From: Anthostomella pinea
Taxonomy: Eukaryota > Ascomycota > Sordariomycetes > Xylariales > Xylariaceae
DNA: 64,000 bases
Assembly: GCA_963556695.1 (NCBI GenBank)
Contig: CAUWAG010000013.1
Location: 1,674,001 to 1,738,000 of the forward strand
Reading direction: 5' to 3'
Both the position numbers and the translations under genes were made by a program. This document shows positions 58,037 through 64,000 of the stretch, in pieces. Within the stretch, counting starts at the first letter, position 1, and every line of letters starts with the position of its first letter. A model generated the notes under the pieces. It was not told the origin of the DNA. It made no database searches and was given only the letters and a program-made list of their open reading frames with translations.

Positions 58037-58660
58037 GCTAGTAATGCTATAAGGGATACTCGATCATAATAAGTGCAGTTTACTAGAAGAGGTTGCGCTC
58101 ACTCAACTGGAGGTAAAGAGGAAGAGCAAACACAAAAACATTATTGACCAACTAGAGCGAGAGAGCTGGTATTTAAAAGGAATATATGAGCCATCTCTGG
58201 TTATGCTGCTGACAGGCCGAGCAAGCAAGGAAAGGGAAAGGACACAGCATCGGTGCCAGATACCGAACTGAATAAGAGTCCAGGATTTGGGTCATGATGT
58301 ACTTTGAACGATACATCGAAGTATAAGGCCCATGGGCATGGTGGGGCATGGTGGGGTATGCAGCTTAAAGCGGCGTCGGATCGCTGGCAAATGCACTGCC
58401 GGACTTGGAGGCAGAACATGCCGAAATAGGCAGCGCATTCGCCGTCTCTTTGTTTGAGGTAGTATTAATTCCTTATTGAAATATTTTTTAACCTCATTAT
58501 AAAAAAGTTAAAACTAAAAATTAAAAAGCCAGTATTTAATACCACGGTAAAAATCTTATAAAAGATCTTTATAAGCGTATTAATAATAAATCACTTAATA
58601 AAACGTCCATTTATAATACCGGATAAAACTTCGCCCTCATTTGAAAGCTTATGAACGGTA
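58037..58660. other. Upstream flank of the DUF3435 gene, ending in an AT-rich patch
   Basis: About 0.6 kb. The first 400 bp have normal composition and no motif-bearing frame; 58460-58620 is TA-rich and RIP-like. If the recombinase was a Starship captain, the element edge would be expected within a short distance here, but no boundary repeat could be identified. Confidence 0.45.
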
Positions 58661-58739
58661 TGTCACGATTCCATAAATGTATTGAAAGGATACAGGGACC
58701 CTTATTAACTATTAACATATAACGAACTCTGGTTGAAGG
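58661..58739. repeat. Left LTR-like segment of the gypsy-like remnant
   Basis: Shares with 61903-61980 the words aaggatacagggacccttatt and ctattaac with mostly transition differences. The remainder of this LTR could not be delimited. Confidence 0.65.
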
Positions 58740-58973
58740 GGAAAAAAGGCGACAAGCCTCCATTTCTTCTAAGGACATCTTATATAATAGCGAGTAGCCT
58801 AACTCAGAGGGATCGGCGGTTAGATTGAGCTTATTGTCCACGCCAGGTGTTGAATACACGGATGATGATTGATTCTATTGATTGTTGTGCTCTGTGTGCA
58901 GAGATTGATTATCTGTCTTCTTGGTGGGTCAGATGCCCTGTGCGTCTCTGCCCCACTGGAGATCTTCCGGTGT

Positions 58974-59282
58974 CTATCTCCGGCTCCCATTCAACAGTAG
59001 TCGGGTTTTGTCGTCGTGATAATCAAAATCAAACTGGTCGTTCATGCGGTCGGTGTCAGAAGGAGCCTCATAATGACTGCCACGTCGCGGCTGAAGGATA
59101 GCAGTAGATGTTCTTGTTTTGGGAAGCTGTTCAGCAGCAACCTGGTCCCTCAACGTACTAAGATCTACCGCGTGATGACCATTGCTCAGTTGGTCGATCC
59201 GTTGATTGATCAGGGCCAGGTCAACATCTTCCAAAAGCGTTGTGGAACCTCGTCGGTTCGTATATTCAGGAGGCTCGAGCAT
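58974..59282 (-). pseudogene. Post-protease frame of the gypsy-like remnant
   Basis: 102 codons, rich in charged residues (MLEPPEYTNRRGSTTLLEDV at its start). By position it follows the protease in pol and could be the linker before reverse transcriptase. No catalytic motif is present, so the identity is uncertain. Confidence 0.4.
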
Positions 59283-59534
59283 CTCTTCTACGGTTTGGGC
59301 ACGTTATGTTAGTAGAGGGATAATCGTCACAGAGCCGAACTTCATGCGTTTCGGATCTTGCGCGTGTCTTGAGTCTCGTCAACGTTTATCGTCTATCTCC
59401 ATCAACTGTGCACGTCGAATGACGTCATCATCAAAGGTAGGGTTCTTCAGGGAGTTACCTGCCGAGTTCATGGAGATCTCGTGAAAGGCTTGGTAATCTG
59501 GTATCCATTCGGATAGGAAGAGTAAACGCTTTTC

Positions 59535-59786
59535 TTAGCAGTCAACCAGGACGTCGTGCCGTTCGAAAAACTTCTTGCCGATGATAACGTCGTGTTTCAT
59601 ATCAAGTACAAGTAATGTCGTATCATGTATCATCCTCCCTTGTATACGGAAGTGAGCGAGGAGCGCAAGATCAACCTTTTGCTCGGACTTGCCATCGTAT
59701 CTAGAGACCGCGGCAGGTTCAAACCTAGTGATCTCTTCAGCTTGAAGAAGATCGATTACTTGTCTGACAAAATACGTGCTTATCAA
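59535..59786 (-). pseudogene. Retroelement aspartic-protease fragment
   Basis: 83 codons: ISTYFVRQVIDLLQAEEITR, VSRYDGKSEQKVDLALLAHF, TLLVLDMKHDVIIGKKFFER. The flap-like YDGK and the final HDVIIGKKF correspond to the second half of gypsy proteases, where a DLILGLxW-like motif is usual. The catalytic DSG triad should lie upstream and is not seen. Confidence 0.6.
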
Positions 59787-59978
59787 AATATATGCACCTA
59801 CACCTGTATCAGCGAGGCATTGGGTTATGAGAGAAATTCTATATTAACTATTATACAGTTTAGCAACAATGGGTCCCTCCCAACAGCTGTGAAAGAAAAT
59901 TAAAGGGTATCTTCTGGCAATCATCAATGTCCAGCGCTGAAATCAGATGTGGTCCCCTAGGATGGGTGGCAACTTGTC

Positions 59979-61722
59979 CTAGGGTCGGTCTTTTGATTGC
60001 AAGGCAGCGATCTGAGCAGCAATCGAACCTCCATTCGCTCCATCAAAAAGTCTGGCAGAGAGAGCGTTAATTCGAGCTTCTTTCTGTTTCTCAAAGTCGT
60101 CCTTAGCCGAGCAATCGTTGCTGCGATGACCGTGTTCGTGACAAATAAAGCACTGGCCTTTGGCAATGAGGGCCTTGATCTGATCAAGCTGCGGCTTCGC
60201 GTACATCTTTTGTCCGTCGGAAGCTGTACCGAGAACAGGGAGATTGTAATGCTCAACAGTACCCGGAGAAGGTTGGCAACTGGGGAACCCTCCGAGGGCA
60301 GGTTGCTGACGGGGGGCCTGGGGAGGACCTTGGGGAAGACCTCCTCCATTACCCTTCTGAGCGTCAGGTTTCTGTGTGATCTTGGGGGTATCCGTCTTTC
60401 GCATCTGGGTGATGAGATAGTTCTTGCGTTGTTGTCGGTCATGACGCAAGACGTATTTGCAGAAGCCTTTGAAGTCAACCTCATCATCGTGGTACTTGTC
60501 TAAGCAAGCAGTGTTCAGGCGGTTGGGAAGCCGCTTGAATAGCTCTTCCTTCCAGATAGAGACTTCCTTCTTTGCCTGGCCAGCTAGCTTCACGAACTCA
60601 AGTCAGAAGTTAATGAAGTCCGTGCCAGAGGACATTGTCAGATCGTTGAATTACTCCGGTGGCCTCGTCTACCTCCAGGAAGGGCATCAGACCCTCGGAT
60701 GCCGAACCTTGAAGGTGGCCAAGGATGTATGTAATCTTGTCATCGTCGGTAGGGAAGTGATTGGCGTTGCTGGTAAGCTTCTTGGTCAGGATCATGTATC
60801 AATGATCAAACTTAACGGGGAACTTGTTCTCTGCAGTAGGCTTATTGCCAGTAAAAACAGGGGGATCCTTCTGCTTAGGGCTCAGCCAGGTACTTCTGCT
60901 GGATTGAGACGATCCAGTGGTGGCTCCAGCCATGCTGATAACCTTCTCGCGCAACAGCTGAATCTCTTTGTCTTTCTCCTTGATGATATTGTCCCACTGA
61001 GTGTTGACTTGCTCGATCAGGGTATCGTCCTCAGCGACGCGGGCAGCAGAGCGGATTCGCACTCCTCTGTTGTTAACCTTCTCTTTATCAGATTGTGGAG
61101 AGGTAATTGTTGCTTTGGCCTTGATCAGGTCTTCAGCAAAGGCGAGGGCGTGCTCACGGACGACAGCAAGGTTGGTGTCGGCAGTCGCTAGGATCTTTTG
61201 GAGCTCCCCAAAGAGGTCTTTGCTTGCCATCAACATGAAGGTGCGAAGCTTTACCTCTTGAAACAGGGTATTGGGGTTCTCATCATACAGCTCCTTGAAG
61301 CGAGCAAGGCTAAGAGTCTGACCTTTGACAAGATCGGGCCACTGCTGCTAAGAGTCATGCAAGAGGGGAACAAAAGGCATGACAGAGCCGTCAGTAGACA
61401 TTGGGTTCGCGAATATGACAGCGTAGTGATGAATCTGGTTGACAATATCTGTGTTGATATCATCCAGGCTCACCTGATAACAGAGTTGCTCAAACTTCTT
61501 AGCGGGAAGCCAATTGTCAAAAATATATTGATCAAAGATGCGGTTGCGATCAAGGACTTCAGGGATTCGATGATCAGAGGCTGCCTCTGCTGCGTTTGCG
61601 ATGATTGAGTCCCGTTTCTTCATGATCTTGAGGTAGTGCTTGAGGTAGTCGGACTCCTTGAAGCGCACCTGCTCGTTGGCCTTGGCCAGGCGCGCGCGCT
61701 CTTCATCTCCACGAGCCATCAT
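59979..61722 (-). pseudogene. gag gene of the gypsy-like remnant with stops and one frameshift
   Basis: Starts MARGDEERARLAKANEQVRF near 61719. It continues in one frame through two stops (TAG after VPLLHDS near 61347, TGA after FPVKFDH near 60797), each explicable by C-to-T change. A frameshift near 60645 joins it to LAGQAKKEVSIWKEELFKRL, ending at 59979. Capsid-like parts are PPVFTGNKPTAENKFPVKFD and KITYILGHLQGSASEGLMPF. A CCHC zinc knuckle, CFICHEHGHRSNDC, lies near 60110-60155. Restored length would be about 575 codons. Confidence 0.72.
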
Positions 61723-61902
61723 GATGATTAGTGAATCGGATGAAGAGTAGGTATAAGAAAGGGTCAGGGATCAGGGTAGAGTCGTATCGTATCTGGGGTT
61801 GACGCGTCCAAGGATCGCGTTGTATTGTATTGGGTATCAATCAAATTGGTTTGTTTGTGGGACTTTAGAGTCGTCCAAGACGGTAGATGTTGAACCAGAG
61901 TT

Positions 61903-61980
61903 TGCCACGATTCCGTAAATGTATTAGAAGGATACAGGGACCCTTATTGACTATTAACGTACAACAGACTCTGATTGAAG
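61903..61980. repeat. Right LTR-like segment of the gypsy-like remnant
   Basis: Direct repeat of 58661-58739, interrupted or truncated after tgattgaag. The following sequence to 62160 is unrelated to the left copy. Confidence 0.65.
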
Positions 61981-62163
61981 GAAAAGAAAGACCTGGAGAT
62001 GAACCCAAATTGGTGGGCAGCTAGATGCGGGCAGTCGTCCCCCACCAGACCCACCAGGGCATGGATCAACCTATCGTCCGATCAGTCACGTACTCAGTCA
62101 CGTGACCCGGGGACCATGGGGACGCTAGACCTGATGGATGGTGGAACCATCACATCGATATTC

Positions 62164-62187
62164 TTTTTTTTTTTTTTTTTTTTTTTT
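62164..62187. repeat. 24-bp poly-T run
   Basis: Uninterrupted T run at the border between a GC-balanced segment (61981-62160) and AT-rich DNA. It could be the poly-A tail of a retroposed sequence on the minus strand, or simple expansion. Confidence 0.85.
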
Positions 62188-62223
62188 ACTTCTTTAAATG
62201 AAACATTTTAAAAACCGTATAAG

Positions 62224-62380
62224 TGTCATGGTCTGGTATAGGTAGCCCATGTGGTGAGTCTTGGAGCCTGGACATGAGTACATGTACCACCATTGAATGT
62301 CAAGCTGCCACGCTTGATATTCGACATCCTTTTGGGAGGAACAGCCGTGGCATAGTGGTTATGGTGAGCGTTCCGTCACA
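62224..62380. repeat. 157-bp LTR-like island with 5-bp duplication
   Basis: Begins TGTCATGGTCTGG and ends TTCCGTCACA. It is flanked by perfect ATAAG repeats (62219-62223 and 62381-62385) in otherwise AT-rich DNA. TG..CA ends and 5-bp duplication suggest a small solo LTR. Near its 3' end it carries gtggcatagtggttatgg, which resembles a tRNA A-box and D-arm. Confidence 0.7.
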
Positions 62381-62385
62381 ATAAG

Positions 62386-62519
62386 CCGTTATTTTAAAAA
62401 ATCATCAATAATAACTTAAAGGCATAGCTAATATACATCGTTCATTTTTTAAATTATATAATACGAACGGTTTAACCGATAAAAAAGGTTATAATATTAC
62501 AGTTTAAAAAGTCCTAGAA
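62386..62519. repeat. AT-rich RIP-type spacer
   Basis: TA-rich sequence between two LTR-like islands, without frames. Confidence 0.6.
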
Positions 62520-62524
62520 TAACG

Positions 62525-62714
62525 TGTGAGGGTATTGCACCTGCACGACAGGCCTACCAGCCCCCGACCGGAGCCCTAAGGCTCCACTGTCATATTCTTT
62601 AAAACCCTCAATTCCCACAATCTCAGCAGGGTAGATTGTAGTATCTGAATACACCTACTTCTTGGAATCACCACTATCATCTTGCTTCAGCATTCAGCTA
62701 CCTAAACCCTTACA
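62525..62714. repeat. 190-bp solo-LTR-like island with 5-bp duplication
   Basis: Begins TGTGAGGGTATTGCACC and ends AACCCTTACA, flanked by perfect TAACG repeats (62520-62524 and 62715-62719). It is more GC-rich than its flanks. The ends TGTGAG and CTTACA form a short imperfect inverted repeat. It is not related by eye to the 204-bp or 255-bp LTRs. Confidence 0.75.
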
Positions 62715-62719
62715 TAACG

Positions 62720-64000
62720 TTAAAACCGTTTAAAAATTATTAAAATAAAATAAAATCTTCTAACATCTTACTGATAATATATTAAAACATAGCCTATTAA
62801 ATACTAAAGCTATTAATAATTTTATCGGTTGAATATTAAGTATCTAAGTTTTAAAACTGTTCAAAGGTAAAGTTAAATTATTACGTAAAAAGAAATTCGA
62901 TAAAACATTGTAAACTACAGCTAATATCCAATATAAATTCACATATAATTAATATAATCTTTTTTAGAAAAACCTTTTCATATTAAAACTTATAATACGT
63001 ATATATAAACCTAGCTTTTTTCCTTTATAAAATTAATGCTTAAATAAACGCCTTTAAAAATAATCGTTCTTAAACATTAAACTTTCTTTTAACCGTTAGC
63101 TTATATATCAGCTTCGATTTTTTAACGTTTTTAAACCGCTTTTTTAACAGGGCAGCTTATAGTCTAATAATTTAAACCACCGTAATAGTTATAGAGATTA
63201 ACATATTAGCAATAAGCCTTTTTATTAGTAGTAATAAAGCCTTAAAAAATATTAACCTTATTAAAATTTATAAATTCTTCTTATTTAATATTTTAGATAA
63301 GACCGTTTTAATCGTTTTACAGAATAAAATTAGGCTTTTAGCTACCTTTTAAAGGCTTAAAACGAAAATCTCGGTTAATAAAGTTATTAACAAACTTGTA
63401 ATATGAGTTAATCAAACTTAGCCAATAAAATTAAGATGTTTAAAAAGCAGATTATAACTAATATAAAACCGTTTTATAACTCTTTATAAACTTTATTTTT
63501 AAAAGATTTCACTTTTTATTCGTTCTTAACTTTAAAAGCGTTAATATATCGTTAAATACGCGAAATTAAATTAATTTTTTTTTGACTTACTTTAAGCTTT
63601 TAAAATGCTGTAAGTATTAAAGTATTGCCTTTTATAACAATATAAGTTAGGTTTAAATATACGATTAAGTCGTTAAAATTATCTTATTTTATAAGCTACG
63701 TAATTTTCTTTCCGTTAAGGATAGTTTTGATAAAGCTTTAAATAATATTTTTTACAACTAAATCAACATTATTTTAAACGTAAGCATAGACCGGTTTAAA
63801 AAAACATAAAAAAACATAACAAATAGGGTTAATAATAAAAAAGCCTCATTAGATGTTATTTTAATAAAATAATAAACACGTTAATTAATATATACTTCTT
63901 ATTCAAAACTAATGTATTTTTTAATCCCCAGTAAAAATTATCGTATTAAAGCCCCGCTATTAATAAGCCGCCAATTCATCGCATATTAAAGTAATAATCG
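62720..64000. repeat. AT-rich block to the window edge
   Basis: About 1.3 kb of strongly AT-rich sequence dense in TA, TTAA and AATA words, with no open frames or recognisable repeats. It has the same character as 30080-31468 and is probably RIP-degraded transposon DNA. Confidence 0.75.

Larger units (their letters stand above)
58661..61980 (-). mobile_element. Gypsy-like retroelement remnant (gag and protease only)
   Basis: About 3.3 kb lies between two directly repeated segments of about 78 bp (58661-58739 and 61903-61980) that begin tgtcacgattcc and tgccacgattcc and are probably LTR starts. The interior, read on the minus strand, has a gag gene with a zinc knuckle followed by a protease-like frame and an end-of-pol-like scrap. 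Reverse transcriptase, RNase H and integrase are missing. The right repeat diverges from the left after 78 bp, so one LTR is truncated. No target duplication was found. Confidence 0.7.

Overview
The window reads as genomic DNA from a filamentous ascomycete (Pezizomycotina). Genes carry short introns of about 45-75 bp with GTAAGT-like donors and CTRAC-like branch points. The gene families are fungal, and the repeats show the signature of repeat-induced point mutation (RIP): AT-rich blocks, nonsense codons of TAA/TAG/TGA type with few indels, and LTR pairs that differ only by transitions. The class is uncertain; the N-terminus of the PKA catalytic subunit resembles those I recall from Sordariomycetes, which is weak evidence.

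Positions 1-28000 are an ordinary gene-rich block: a homocysteine-synthase-like PLP enzyme (cut at its 5' end), a PRCC-family nuclear protein, the TORC2 subunit SIN1, the PKA catalytic subunit, an L-type lectin cargo receptor (VIP36/ERGIC-53 type), a SEC-C zinc-motif gene with an internal TAG, an LMBR1-type membrane protein, a Ser/Thr-rich GPI-type surface protein, a CorA-like transporter, a GST-kappa-type protein and a large unrecognised protein. PRCC and SIN1 share a 387-bp divergent promoter. SIN1 and PKA are two nutrient and growth signalling genes facing each other across 1.4 kb. Several introns were resolved from the reading frames and are given under each gene.

From about 30080 to the right edge the character changes to an accessory, repeat-rich compartment. 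It contains AT-rich RIP blocks; nested solo LTRs with target-site duplications; a 0.9-kb inverted-repeat element; a 3.83-kb copia-like element with matching 204-bp LTRs and GTTAT duplications but deleted pol; a 2.2-kb pogo/Fot-type transposon with 86-bp TIRs; a gypsy-like gag-protease remnant; and further solo LTRs at the far right. Between them lie broken genes: a Myb/SANT-like gene, an ankyrin (NLR-type) fragment, a HET C-terminus, a 2-hydroxyacid dehydrogenase scrap, a JmjC-like gene, and a DUF3435 tyrosine recombinase, the family that includes the captains of Starship giant elements. The DUF3435 gene is itself split by a solo LTR. One small secreted cysteine-containing protein gene (50109-50648) is still open, and about 75-bp direct repeats bracket its 2-kb segment.

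The most interesting reading is that 37500-58040 may be the RIP-inactivated relic of a Starship-like cargo element: recombinase on the minus strand at the right edge and HET, ankyrin, Myb/SANT and other genes downstream of it. This is inference; no element boundaries could be proved from the sequence alone.
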